Notes: generated by a model not told the origin, from the sequence alone. 64,000 nucleotides of DNA from CAYNRE01 sp964399535 (GCA_964399535.1 CAYNRE010000030.1:1-64000), one strand, 5' to 3'; positions 10,301 to 17,721 are shown, counted from the stretch's first letter. Numbers and translations are program-made.

Positions 10301-12122
10301 AGGTGAGCAAGCACAGCAGTTCCTGGCGTCACTATGGAAGATCCTCACATCCGGGCTCGACAGTCCCGACGCACTTCGGAAGGCCTTTCTGCTCCGGCTC
10401 CATGGTACCGGAAGGGGACTTACCGCCTGGATGAGCAGTCGGGCAGTAGTCCCCTCTGGACTGCCGAAGCCGTTTAATGCTTGGCTGCCGCCCGTCACGT
10501 CTGAGACACGCATCGAAGTGGCGACTGGCGGTCTCGACGACAAGGACCTGTGCGCTGCTCTGGACAGCATTGCCAATGTCCGCTCACTGGCCAGCGCTCA
10601 CTGTGTTGTTTCGACGCGAATCGCGCGGCGGCTCCGCCCACTGGTCCATACCAACGGCGAGCTGAACCCCGCCGACATCCTGAATGAGTTGACCACGATA
10701 TGGAATCGGTCGCTCACTCCGCTGCGATTGCACAGTCTTCGACCGCTTGCCGACGTCTGGCATCTGCTTCCGGACTCACAGCAAAGCACGCCCTGGTATT
10801 CACAACTTGCCGCGCGATCCCGGAGTGGCAAGGAGCAACTGCTGCGACACCTGCTGCTTCCTGTCGACTTGGCAGTCACGACAGCAGACTCAGACGTACA
10901 GGAGGAGCTGCTCCGTTCAGCATTCGCGCCTGACACATCGATCCTCCAGCAGGATTATATCAGGCAGGCCGAAGATCTCACGATCTTTCTGCGCCTGCGC
11001 GTCAGACATGAAGTCGATGCGGCGACCATGGCGGCATGGTGCACAGACCTTTCTGCTTCGCGTCGTGGTGCGGCCCTGAGGTATCTGCTGCGCGGGAGGC
11101 TGCAGCAAGAAGTTCTCCAGCACCTGGTGGACGATCGACCTCATTGGCTCACGGACTACGATAATGTCCGCAAACTACTTGACGAACTAAACGACGAGGA
11201 GTGGCGGTGTCGGCAACTTCTGGCCGCGCTGTTTCCAGAGCGGTTTGCAGCCGTTGGCGAAACGCCTCAGAACCAGACCCTGCCCGAGTCGGTGACGCGC
11301 ACGTTCTTTCAGCGATTGCAGGAGTGGTGGGACGACGCGCACGTGCGCAGTCGTGTGATCCGTTGGTATGAGGAACGGACCTGGCCGGAATGGCTCCGAC
11401 GGGATGGCATCGGGGAGGGGCTCCAGGCCGACTCGGATGATCATTGGCTGGGCTTGCTCGTGCTGGGAGCGTGTCACAGCCTAGGTCGCGCGCATGAAGG
11501 GCACCACCGGGGCTTCGCGGAGTGGGCGCACGAGCAAGGCTTATGGGAAGTCTTCAGAACCCCTCAAACGCCACAGCTCTGGATGGAACGATTGCGAGAC
11601 TGGCAAGACAACTCCGTGGCGAACCTGGAGTATGCGAGGTGGATGTCACTTTTCCCTGCGATATATCAACTGAGTCGGTGTCTTGAGCAGTACCGCCGCT
11701 TGCTCCGTACGGCAGGTCGGCGGCCGGCCGACCTTTACCGAGTGACATGTCTCCTCGCACCGAAGGTCGACGAGGCGCTGACGTTTGCTGGACAACATTT
11801 CGATGCGCCGCCGGCGCCACTCAATATGGGACTCCATTGGGTGCTTCGCGAACTAATGCGATTACAGATCCTCGATGGTGATCATGTTTATCAGGATTGC
11901 TGGATCCCTTCGGAGCACGTGCTGGAATTCCTTCGACCGCTAGGGTTGCAACTGCCAGACCGCGCTTCATCCAACGTCGAGAAGGCGCGGGCGGTGTCAG
12001 CGTTTTTCGCCTCCCATCTGGCAACACCGTCCCCACACCTGCATCGAGCCTTCGACATCCCGATTCGCTATCTTGCCAACGACTCTGAGCAGCGAAAACA
12101 GCTCGGCCTGGAGCAGCTATGA
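4389..12122 (+). CDS. Giant sacsin-like protein with two GHKL (HSP90-type) ATPase domains
   Basis: About 2,577 aa. TTG 4389 is chosen because AAGGGTGG lies 7 nt upstream; TTG 4365 would add 8 residues. The N-terminal domain has the GHKL motifs: RELVQNADDA (N-box, about residue 45-55), VVNDGAFT (about 85) and GRFGIGLKS (about 110), in a sacsin-like arrangement. A second GHKL domain lies near residues 1,620-1,750: ELVQNADDA, HYGRPIND and GRFGLGFKS. The rest is mostly helical with no recognised nuclease. It overlaps the helicase gene downstream by ATGA, so the two are translationally coupled. GHKL ATPases beside superfamily 2 helicases are known in predicted restriction and conflict systems. Role in anti-phage defence is inferred; a chaperone-like function is the alternative. 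Confidence 0.85.
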   Translation: MKYKLTRRPDARIVRSGLDEVKAIQSLLADVYKDVGDGRTLLRELVQNADDARASRLLFVAMERGWSGARNSLLRGAGLLVVNDGAFTATDCEALHQAIGGSKAEEAEKIGRFGIGLKSVFHICEAMVYVGAEGGTLRPGALNPWAGTAAQGDADPLHPDWDKVENDDVKCLLRAAICLLGAFDNGLLLWIPLRCAAHLDRAEDRQYGLGQFCPVPSELQKWFSRSAALRLLLAQCGSIRSVEADSAGTADALTSRTQLVRVHRAQSDSGEVWVGRYRDDEPVPDRTFRGSIEHGNGRTIVVGVEALGLQSLRELRTRPGWPYEPKLHDGRYKWVPRKALGHAAITVLRPEGITAEHDRARFRWAVFLPLDDDPAPRDNAVVETLGNASGEDGWEIILHGYFWPSQDRRSIPGVTDSDAGTGENEVRLQWNRAVRDELLLPRLPSVLALAVQGLPERVAWQLLEGVVGSRIVRSNLAAVTRQHLLLPVITEDGVSWAPTGTDRSVLSLPQWIQAPRELRKAFLTEASHHNQDVVFIEADAPRIGGTPDNWPACWLRSLLKCVAEKNLHAVQGLRWISGLLRHVLGNEVSSDDERAVVVARWLAEKIAEGALTSTTAATSTPERDQLRTAWRELFEGMPRGWLLDVPLECQPAVLELAAEGIVGERFVPIPLGRRSGQTSPSQLDPARLDSALLYLGQQLRITEGVSQRAQQARILLAEKLLSVRGPRPLGDGLASLPLLRARRLPVDKDEAWSVGDLQQAASRQRVFSRPSVGEEDGGSSEFAADSKQAAMELAWAIGDTVWLVDPAVASMAQIPGATSEALARAVLRATTIESDTTERISLLKRLAYSATSSDVRGAVRLLLTGRRTALGEDGDLFYVRSQDSNRDANWKSLELLLQLLKRTECAVESVLVEPLPHILVQDLRIRAVDSGVLRQLLSAAVEGPAEWTSLERREALLLLRQLFGTTDSDRADWRRMPLHRRLGGTRGPIDDRTLRAKGEVALPVDLEAEVRLLEPDAEVSDLYQDVPELDKSGLLHMLLQRPKPQRFATRIVQMLSSEDGREVLLPSDKKLREQLKNSAWLPEAGQRAGVAPLYVLTVPDELHRAFLPLAALGVLGNYRLPTEIESSVWANAKAVVVELLGRPSRADQVRRAASAIDGSHLPQANGGKYVILPEPGRLEITVLDDALQTPLPGSHLGWGIVKAAANAVGATGQSLAEATSSASDAVLAIGRALCGPVSTQLQVKMLKTVAATRPGRDAPGGRLFRVLLEVFSQGSRFFEEVLPEIRLPTQDGQWNEPREIARSESGVARRHRVAADLRTWLRLDSDEPIRQEALQRTTRPTAVDTSLALAKYFEPWAGKVPAGAVGGFLSLLGKGRDGAILTLAQNWLGDDVSVEGMHRELFGDADALRGIRVFFSGCVARGQRAEVLNLLGARVEMEADSDDSTIFAADPERLDHWCGDFWNPHLGDVEVGSSRNAQGRTFLQFWSLNLRDVEPQKRTSHELLQLLSGTLQWWAIRVLQLDRTKVDAWWSRWGTGSQAEVGPVQASILANLPRTLRDLNVRECEPLRDALRNAERAQRRREQTQSGEAVEAERWALDKLARLIRKDLAHQRFLWERVQDLIGRYGYRRDSVLLELVQNADDALAQAAEISPVVLPTEVRQLVIRIHQVSGIPTIDVTHYGRPINDDGGASFPAGRDREWDQDLYFMMLLNLSGKPGEAPGVAATASTTGRFGLGFKSVHLVTKRPFIVSGFLAFSIVGGLLPLESPVPDEPDLAPVAGHRVTRVRLPLRDDQEAPGLVEELFRRFRYTRALLPAFSRQLREIVVDGGPFAGISTFNGVPVGGASGWCVAAEAAEFPGKGQWRILRFRPADAGGATGTAAIAVGLFEGMPMEFPAELPFLWNVAPTSEGWGCGYAVNGPFKLDPGRTHVSLDDPATLQVVDLLGVALGKGLIELHDALTGATVDEECGLPSGEQAQQFLASLWKILTSGLDSPDALRKAFLLRLHGTGRGLTAWMSSRAVVPSGLPKPFNAWLPPVTSETRIEVATGGLDDKDLCAALDSIANVRSLASAHCVVSTRIARRLRPLVHTNGELNPADILNELTTIWNRSLTPLRLHSLRPLADVWHLLPDSQQSTPWYSQLAARSRSGKEQLLRHLLLPVDLAVTTADSDVQEELLRSAFAPDTSILQQDYIRQAEDLTIFLRLRVRHEVDAATMAAWCTDLSASRRGAALRYLLRGRLQQEVLQHLVDDRPHWLTDYDNVRKLLDELNDEEWRCRQLLAALFPERFAAVGETPQNQTLPESVTRTFFQRLQEWWDDAHVRSRVIRWYEERTWPEWLRRDGIGEGLQADSDDHWLGLLVLGACHSLGRAHEGHHRGFAEWAHEQGLWEVFRTPQTPQLWMERLRDWQDNSVANLEYARWMSLFPAIYQLSRCLEQYRRLLRTAGRRPADLYRVTCLLAPKVDEALTFAGQHFDAPPAPLNMGLHWVLRELMRLQILDGDHVYQDCWIPSEHVLEFLRPLGLQLPDRASSNVEKARAVSAFFASHLATPSPHLHRAFDIPIRYLANDSEQRKQLGLEQL

Positions 12123-14809
12123 AGCGATTTCAGAAGGATACCACGGTTCGGCACCCACGCTTCGGGCGCGGAGTCGTCCGTATGGACGACGGGGAAACGG
12201 CTCTCGTCCGGTTTGAGCATGGCGTGGAAGAGTGCCTCCAGTCCGAGCTTGAGATTCTGAAAGGTGTCAGCGATCGAGCCCTCGCCGGACGGTGGGATCC
12301 TGCCGTCAACGTCGTCACGAGAGTTCTGGGCAACTGTATTCAGTCAGTCAACGATTCGTGGGGCGTTTTCTCTCGCTCTCGGATTGCCCTGCTCCCGCAC
12401 CAGCTGTGGGTGTGCAAGCGCGTGCTTGAGTCATGGCCAACGCGCTGGCTGGTGGCGGACGACGTCGGGCTCGGGAAGACTATCGAGGCGGGCCTGATCC
12501 TCACCCCGTTGCTGGCTTCTGGGCGCGTCCGTCGGCTCCTCATCCTGGCGCCAGCCAGTCTGGTCGAGCAGTGGCATGTGCGCCTGCGCGACATGTTCGA
12601 CATTCGCCTTTCTTTGTATGCACCGGCCGTCGATACGGAAACCTCCGACTACTGGAATACTCAGGACAAGATTGCGGCTTCCGCACATACTCTCCGCGTG
12701 GACATTCGCGGACGGTGGAATCGCCTCGTTGAATCGCATCCATGGGACCTCGTGTTGGTCGATGAGGCGCACCACATGAACGTCGACGAGGACCGCGGAC
12801 GGACCTTGACATACCAACTCGTGGAGCATCTTCAGACCCGCGGTCGCATCCGTTCAATGGTGTTCTTTACCGGAACTCCTCACCGCGGAAAGGACTACGG
12901 GTTCCTGTCGCTGTTGAAACTTCTTCGTCCCGACGACTTCGATCCCCAGGCGCCGCTGGAAGATCAGGTGCGGAAATTGCGGACCGTCATGATACGAAAC
13001 AATAAGCAGCATGTGACTGACATGCAGGGCAAGCCGGTGTTCACGCCGATTACAACACGACGCGAGACGTACTCGTACTCGCCAGCAGAGTCTCTGTTCT
13101 ATGACAAGTTGACCGATTTCATCACAACTGGAAAGGCCTATGCGGCCGGGCTGGGGCAGCAAGAGCGCCGCATGGCAATTCTGATCTTGATCGCGATGCA
13201 GAAACTCGCGTCAAGTTCTGTCGCAGCGGTGCGCCGCGCCCTGAACAAGCGACTGGATCGCCTGCAGGCGGCGAAGACGAAGATCGACGAATCCGCCCCA
13301 GCACTGGCTCGGCTTCAGGACCTGATTGCTGACGATGATCCGGCCAACCTGGACGAGATCGCGCGCCTCGAAGAGCAGATTGCCGAGAATCTTGGCAGCA
13401 TCGTCCACCTGAACCCGAATGAGATCCCCGCACTCCAGGAACTAATCCACGCGGCAGACAACATTGATTGCGACACCAAGATTGAGCGCATCCTGGAGGT
13501 GGTCGAGGGATCGTTCTCGGGGCGTGCCGTCCTCTTTTTCACCGAATTCAAAGCGACGCAAGCGTTGCTCATGAGTGCATTGCAGAAACGCTTTGGGAAT
13601 AGCTGCGTCACGTTCATTAACGGTGACGGATTCATCGACGGCGTTCTCGATTCGCAAGGACGTCCGTCGACACTTACCGAAGACCGTCGCCGTGCCGCCA
13701 GCCGATTCAATGCCGGTCAAGTGCGTTTTCTTGTCTCGACAGAGGCTGCCGGCGAGGGGATCGACCTGCAGGAGAGCTGCAGTACCCTGATTCACGTCGA
13801 CCTGCCCTGGAATCCGATGCGGCTCCATCAGCGTGTGGGGCGAATCAGCCGCTACGGACAGACCAAACCCGTCGACGTCGTGACGGTTCGCAATCCAGAT
13901 ACGGTCGAGAGCCGGATCTGGGAGTGTCTCGATCGGAAACTGGACCGTATCACCCTAGCATTTCAGGGCGCGATGGACGACCCCGAAGATATGCGGCAGC
14001 TCGTGATCGGCATGGCATCGCCCCGAATGTTTACCAAGATATTCGCCGACGCAGACCCAGAGATGCGTGAGCGGCGGCTTGAACAATGGTTCAATGCGAG
14101 AACTGCGACCTTTGGTGGAGCTGACGCTGTCGGCACGGTCCGCAGCCTGATCGGCAATGTGGCGCGATTCGACTTCGGTGAAGTGGCAGGGCAAATTCCG
14201 AAGGTCGACCTTCCTGACCTCGTCCCCTTCTTCAAGTCGCTGTTTGCGATGCTCGGGAAACGACCACAGCAGGATGGCGACGTGCGTCTGTCCTTCAAAA
14301 CTCCGCAGGAGTGGATGGACGATTTCACCATCAGCGAACAATACGACCTGCTGTTCGCGCGTGATGAACGAGCTGGAGAGAGTGAAGACGTTGCCGGCAT
14401 CGGGCTTCGAATCGTGGATCGCGCTCTTCGTGCAGCGATGGATGTGTCAGACTGTTTGGCGGCTCTCGGTGATCTTGATGGAGACATCGTCGTATTTGCA
14501 CTCCGGGATCGCGTCACAGGATCGGAGGGCGCAATTCGCAAGGTTATCATCGGCATGCATCGTCGCGGGGCATCCCAGTGGAGTGTGGTCCGGGACTGGG
14601 AACTGCTGAAGCTGCTTAATCCCATCGCGGCGAAGCCGCGAAGCACGGCGTTTGCCGTTCGAGCCGAAGGCGGAGCGGGTATTCCAGAGTTGTTGTTAGA
14701 GGCCGAACGAGAACTTGGCTCGCGGCTCACGGAAATTGACCTTCCCTTCCAATTGCCGACGATTGAGTGTATCGCCTGTTTTGTTACGTGTGGTGCGGCG
14801 CCGGAATGA
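12119..14809 (+). CDS. SNF2/RapA-type superfamily 2 helicase, partner of the sacsin-like protein
   Basis: 896 aa from ATG 12119, overlapping the preceding stop by four bases (ATGA). A short beta-rich N-terminus (KDTTVRHPRFGRGVV) precedes the helicase core. The core shows Walker A DDVGLGKTIEAG (about residue 114), VDEAHH (motif II, about 214), FFTGTPHRGK (motif III), and in the C-terminal lobe STEAAGEGIDLQ and HQRVGRISRYGQ (motifs V and VI, about 545-575). This is the HepA/RapA/DrmD class of double-stranded-DNA translocases. A further ~250 residues after the core have no recognisable nuclease or methylase. DrmD of DISARM and BREX-associated helicases are relatives, but drmA, drmB and drmMI/II are absent here. 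It probably moves on DNA and works with the GHKL protein. Confidence 0.88.
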   Translation: MKRFQKDTTVRHPRFGRGVVRMDDGETALVRFEHGVEECLQSELEILKGVSDRALAGRWDPAVNVVTRVLGNCIQSVNDSWGVFSRSRIALLPHQLWVCKRVLESWPTRWLVADDVGLGKTIEAGLILTPLLASGRVRRLLILAPASLVEQWHVRLRDMFDIRLSLYAPAVDTETSDYWNTQDKIAASAHTLRVDIRGRWNRLVESHPWDLVLVDEAHHMNVDEDRGRTLTYQLVEHLQTRGRIRSMVFFTGTPHRGKDYGFLSLLKLLRPDDFDPQAPLEDQVRKLRTVMIRNNKQHVTDMQGKPVFTPITTRRETYSYSPAESLFYDKLTDFITTGKAYAAGLGQQERRMAILILIAMQKLASSSVAAVRRALNKRLDRLQAAKTKIDESAPALARLQDLIADDDPANLDEIARLEEQIAENLGSIVHLNPNEIPALQELIHAADNIDCDTKIERILEVVEGSFSGRAVLFFTEFKATQALLMSALQKRFGNSCVTFINGDGFIDGVLDSQGRPSTLTEDRRRAASRFNAGQVRFLVSTEAAGEGIDLQESCSTLIHVDLPWNPMRLHQRVGRISRYGQTKPVDVVTVRNPDTVESRIWECLDRKLDRITLAFQGAMDDPEDMRQLVIGMASPRMFTKIFADADPEMRERRLEQWFNARTATFGGADAVGTVRSLIGNVARFDFGEVAGQIPKVDLPDLVPFFKSLFAMLGKRPQQDGDVRLSFKTPQEWMDDFTISEQYDLLFARDERAGESEDVAGIGLRIVDRALRAAMDVSDCLAALGDLDGDIVVFALRDRVTGSEGAIRKVIIGMHRRGASQWSVVRDWELLKLLNPIAAKPRSTAFAVRAEGGAGIPELLLEAERELGSRLTEIDLPFQLPTIECIACFVTCGAAPE

Positions 14810-15166
14810 CCGGCGTCGATCCAGGGCATCGGGGAACAGGACAAAGGCTAATCCACCCTGAGCTTTCCCTCGCGAGGTCAATCCGGCGCTGAATGCTCAA
14901 GCGACCCCGGATGGTCCGCGATTCTGCGGGCCCATCACTGGAGCAGTCGTATTCCAAAGCGGACACCTCGCTTTGAAGGGGGAATGCCACTCCACGGAGC
15001 GGGTTCACTATTGCCATATCACACCGCGGACCCCTTGAGCGAGTGGGCCGTAGCGGTCGCCGCCGCACGCAGCTGTTCTCGCTGCCTGTTGACGGCGTTC
15101 CAAAGTGGCGGCGCCGGGGGAGTGTCGCGGCGGTCGAAATTGGCAGCGCTGTCATTGGGCGCCCCT

Positions 15167-15203
15167 AACCGGCCATTTCGGGGCGCTTGAAAACCGGCCA
15201 TTT
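15167..15203 (+). repeat. Paired 12-bp direct repeat at IS21-like end
   Basis: AACCGGCCATTT occurs at 15167-15178 and again at 15192-15203, 25 bp apart start to start, just upstream of an IS21-type transposase start. Ends of IS21-family elements carry such internal multiple repeats as transposase-binding sites, so this is probably the left end of the broken element. Confidence 0.6.
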
Positions 15204-15228
15204 TTAGGAGCAGTGACTCACCTCGTAG

Positions 15229-15252
15229 CCTTCAGCATTTCCATGCTGAAGG
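15229..15252 (+). promoter_or_regulatory. Hairpin covering the ribosome-binding site of the IS21-like transposase
   Basis: CCTTCAGCAT (15229-15238) and ATGCTGAAGG (15243-15252) form a perfect 10-bp stem with a TTCC loop. The Shine-Dalgarno AAGGAG (15249-15254) lies largely in the 3' arm, 7 nt before ATG 15262. Read-through RNA from outside would fold and hide the site, a known protection of insertion sequences from impinging transcription. Confidence 0.6.
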
Positions 15253-15261
15253 AGTCCTACG

Positions 15262-15590
15262 ATGGCGAATCGGCTCACGATGGCCACGATCGATACGATT
15301 CTGATCCTCCACAAAGCCGGTCATTCGCGACGTGGGATCGCCCGGCTAACCGGCGTCCATCGGGAGACGGTGGGCAAGTACGTTGCCTGCACCGCGGTTA
15401 AAACCCGGCAACCAGCGCCCACCGGGTCGGCTGACCCGAGAAGCGAGTCTGTCCCGTTTGTTGGCATGGAAGCAGCGACGGTGAGCATCGAGGCCCAGGC
15501 GGCCATCGAGAAGTTCCTGTACGAGCACGGCGGCGAGATTCCGCCGCAGGGGATGCCGCCGAAGGGCCAAGAAGCCGAGCGACTATGTGT
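15262..15590 (+). pseudogene. IS21-family transposase (IstA-type) N-terminal fragment
   Basis: From ATG 15262 the frame encodes a helix-turn-helix typical of IstA N-termini (ILHKAGHSRRGIARLTGVHR, then ETVGKYV), followed by a low-complexity linker. The homology ends near 15585. The frame then runs by chance to 15753 antisense to the neighbouring minus-strand gene. No DDE domain and no IstB ATPase follow, so this is a truncated element and not an active transposon. The breakpoint abuts the 3' end of the 333-aa gene. Confidence 0.65.
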
Positions 15591-16592
15591 TCAGCCTTCT
15601 TTAGAATCAATTAGGAGATCTCGCGCCCAGCGATTTCGACTGGCCGAGTTGGCGAAGAAAGCCTTCAAGAGCCCTGATCTAAAAATGGCTGACGGAAGAA
15701 ACGTCACGAACCTGAGCCCCTCTGCGCTTAAACACCAACTGCCAATCAGGTGACAACGAGTCCACTGCTGAATTTCCAAGCGGTTAAGTGTATTGGCATC
15801 CGAAGGTGAATTGACGGCGACGGGAACGGTCATTCGGACAAAGCAGCCCGAACCTATGGCCGGATGCGACACTTGGCCGTTGGCCTGAAACAATGATGTC
15901 TCGATTCGGGGTGGTTGTTGATTCATGGCGACGACGGCCGGAGTCGCGCCAAAGAACGGGAACTCACAGGTAATCTCCCCATCGCCTGCTGTAGAACAAA
16001 CAGACGGGCCATGGCCAATACGTTCGATACCCCTAAACTCATCGGGAGCGAATAACGTTGGGCTTTGGCCCTGTGGCCTGAAAAACGAATCCCAGAAATT
16101 GACTAACTCGTCCACAACGTCGGGAAGTCCGTTTTTGGGATGTTCAGATGCATCCACTTCCGAATGCGGTAACATTTGCGAGAATAGCAGCTGTGCCATC
16201 GATGCAGCGCCAAGTTGTGACGCTGCGACAACGGCCGAGAGTTCAGCGAGCCAGTCTTTGTTGCCTTCGTGCACGTAAACGATGCTGTGCAATTGCACCT
16301 GTCCGGTTTCCGAGCGAAACACAAGCGGGCTGAGCACCACCAGTTGATTGATCTCATCAACGACCCGGAGCGACTGCGGATCGTTGTTGACTTTTCGTTG
16401 AACATCGGTCTGGACGTGAACGCGGCAAACCAAATGGCCAGCATCCTCGCGCGCCGGTTCGCTCCAAATTCTCTGAGCACAGCAACTGGGCCACCAGGTG
16501 AAACCTCGATCGCTAGTGACAACCCATCGCTTGTCGACTCGGAGCCGCTCGCGATAGAGAAAGCTAAGCAAGTTTAAGCCAGCGTCACTCAT
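15591..16592 (-). CDS. Hypothetical protein, 333 aa
   Basis: ATG 16592; no strong Shine-Dalgarno. I do not recognise the family. The sequence is a normal globular composition (VVTSDRGFTWWP near residue 25; QLHSIVYVHEGNKDWLAEL near 105; VVDELVNFWDSFF near 165) without signal peptide, membrane helix or nucleotide-binding loop. The C-terminal end falls at the breakpoint of the IS21-like fragment, so the last residues may be chimeric or truncated. It is on the same strand as BREX and as the small PD-(D/E)XK-like gene 120 nt upstream, and convergent with the sacsin/helicase pair. Context makes an accessory or defence function possible but nothing in the protein shows it. Confidence 0.55.
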   Translation of the reverse strand: MSDAGLNLLSFLYRERLRVDKRWVVTSDRGFTWWPSCCAQRIWSEPAREDAGHLVCRVHVQTDVQRKVNNDPQSLRVVDEINQLVVLSPLVFRSETGQVQLHSIVYVHEGNKDWLAELSAVVAASQLGAASMAQLLFSQMLPHSEVDASEHPKNGLPDVVDELVNFWDSFFRPQGQSPTLFAPDEFRGIERIGHGPSVCSTAGDGEITCEFPFFGATPAVVAMNQQPPRIETSLFQANGQVSHPAIGSGCFVRMTVPVAVNSPSDANTLNRLEIQQWTRCHLIGSWCLSAEGLRFVTFLPSAIFRSGLLKAFFANSASRNRWARDLLIDSKEG

Positions 16593-16712
16593 GAATGATG
16601 CGCCTTGTGTTGTCTGTCACCCAAAACTACGCGATGTCCGAAAAAGCTCTTGTTGCCCGAGAGGACGAGATATCCGTCGATAAAGGCTGTCATTAGCATG
16701 CCAGCATAGTTG

Positions 16713-17240
16713 TCAATCGACAAAGTTCAACAGCTCGCCACTCATTAGCGATTGGACACCCGACGTCAAGAGCGTTCGATCCTCCTCGAGAACAATGCCG
16801 TTTTCAATGAGTCGTTTATGCGGTGGCCGCTTCCCCACCATCGCGAATGAAACCTGAATGTCCTGCCGGGTGACGCGGAAGTTCTTGTACAGCTCTTGCG
16901 CCACGGGATCGATCTCGTTCTCGGGGAAAAACCCCAGCGCGTCGAACACCGGTTGCATGTTCGCCCTGTTCCGCTCTCGCCAGGGCCCGTTCAGCTGGCA
17001 TTCTCCCGTCTTCACCTCGACGAAGTACACCACGATGTATTTCTCCTGGTTGCGAAGCAGTTCATGATCTTCCATCGCCCGGGACGCGTTCCTCAACTCT
17101 TGGCGGTGCCGAAACCTCAGGGCGACCAGATCCACGTCGGTCCGCTGAGCCCCGTCCTCGTCCGGATGCACCGCGAAATTCTTGAACGTGAAGCAGCCGT
17201 TCAAGCGGGAAAACCAGTAGGCCAGCTCTTCCGTGTCCAT
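16713..17240 (-). CDS. Small PD-(D/E)XK-like nuclease-fold protein
   Basis: 175 aa from ATG 17240 (GGGAG nine bases upstream); GTG 17273 is an alternative, and the frame stays open further to a TAG stop before a coding-like stretch, so a 5'-truncation is possible. The pattern fits the restriction-endonuclease-like fold: a hydrophobic beta-strand with acidic residues (RTDVDLVALRF, Asp about residues 35 and 37) followed about 40 residues later by a second strand ending in E-V-K (VVYFVEVKTGE, about 75-77). This is the D...(D/E)xK signature. The short size suggests an isolated nuclease domain or a remnant of a longer protein. It lies downstream of brxL on the same strand, separated by an IS5 fragment, and may once have been part of the BREX transcription unit. 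No methylase partner is adjacent. Confidence 0.6.
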   Translation of the reverse strand: MDTEELAYWFSRLNGCFTFKNFAVHPDEDGAQRTDVDLVALRFRHRQELRNASRAMEDHELLRNQEKYIVVYFVEVKTGECQLNGPWRERNRANMQPVFDALGFFPENEIDPVAQELYKNFRVTRQDIQVSFAMVGKRPPHKRLIENGIVLEEDRTLLTSGVQSLMSGELLNFVD

Positions 17241-17334
17241 CACCTGCTTCTCCCAACCCCGCCGTGTCGCCACCTCGGTCTTGCCCCAAGTTCCCTTTTC
17301 ACGGCCTGCATTGCTCGCTGTGTACTTCCTCTCC

Positions 17335-17367
17335 GGAGTTGGCTTCGGCTACGCCTCAGCCAACTCC
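17335..17367. repeat. Inverted repeat between IS5 fragment and nuclease-like gene
   Basis: GGAGTTGGCT (17335-17344) pairs perfectly with AGCCAACTCC (17358-17367) across a 13-nt loop. No T-run follows on either strand, so it is not an obvious intrinsic terminator. It could be a remnant of a small palindromic mobile repeat. Confidence 0.5.
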
Positions 17368-17433
17368 TCCGTTCCAGCACCACAGCGGAGTACCCCTACC
17401 TTCATAGCCTCTGGTACAGGAATCTGTGGCTGG

Positions 17434-17721
17434 TCACCTGCGCTCGTCGAGTGTGTCGAGAAAGGCGTGCCAGATTCTTTCTAGAATTCCCTCGGCCTCC
17501 CACTCGGTGAGCCGACGGCAACAGGTGCTCGGCGAGGGGTACCGCTCCGGCAAGTCGCGCCAGCGAGCGCCGCTACGTAGCACCCACAAAATGCCTTCGA
17601 AGCATGCACGATCGTCGGCCGGCGGGCGTCCTCTTTTGCGATTGGACTTGCGTTTCGGAAGGTGCGGCGCAATCCTCGCCCACTGGGCGTCCGCCAGTTC
17701 GACCTCGTTTCGCTTGGCCAT
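17434..17721 (-). pseudogene. IS5-family (DUF4096-type) transposase N-terminal fragment
   Basis: ATG 17721 is preceded by AAGGAGG. The 95-aa product is a typical IS5/IS427-group N-terminal domain: LADAQWARIAPHLP, GRPPADDRACFEGILWVLRS, GARWRDLPERY and CCRRLTEWEAEGILERIW. It stops after TLDERR. In complete elements a second, frameshifted frame carries the DDE domain; here the following DNA has no such frame, so only the 5' part survives. It interrupts the region downstream of brxL. The IS5 remnant at 3876-4343 appears to belong to a different IS5 subgroup. Confidence 0.75.

Larger units (their letters stand above)
14810..15261. other. Gene-free spacer leading into an IS21-type end
   Basis: 452 bp after the helicase stop. 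The first ~300 bp hold no credible reading frame, RNA or terminator with a T-run. The last ~100 bp look like the terminal region of an IS21-family element, with two AACCGGCCATTT copies and a hairpin, listed separately. Confidence 0.55.

Noticed and set aside
12119..14809. Assignment of the helicase as DISARM DrmD
   Set aside because: The helicase class fits, but drmA, drmB and a DISARM methylase are absent, and the coupled partner is a sacsin-like protein.
3876..17721. The two IS5 fragments as halves of one element split by an inversion around the GHKL/SNF2 module
   Set aside because: The N-terminal fragment (17434-17721) is DUF4096/IS427-like, while the C-terminal fragment (3876-4343) looks ISL2-like; they appear to be different subgroups.
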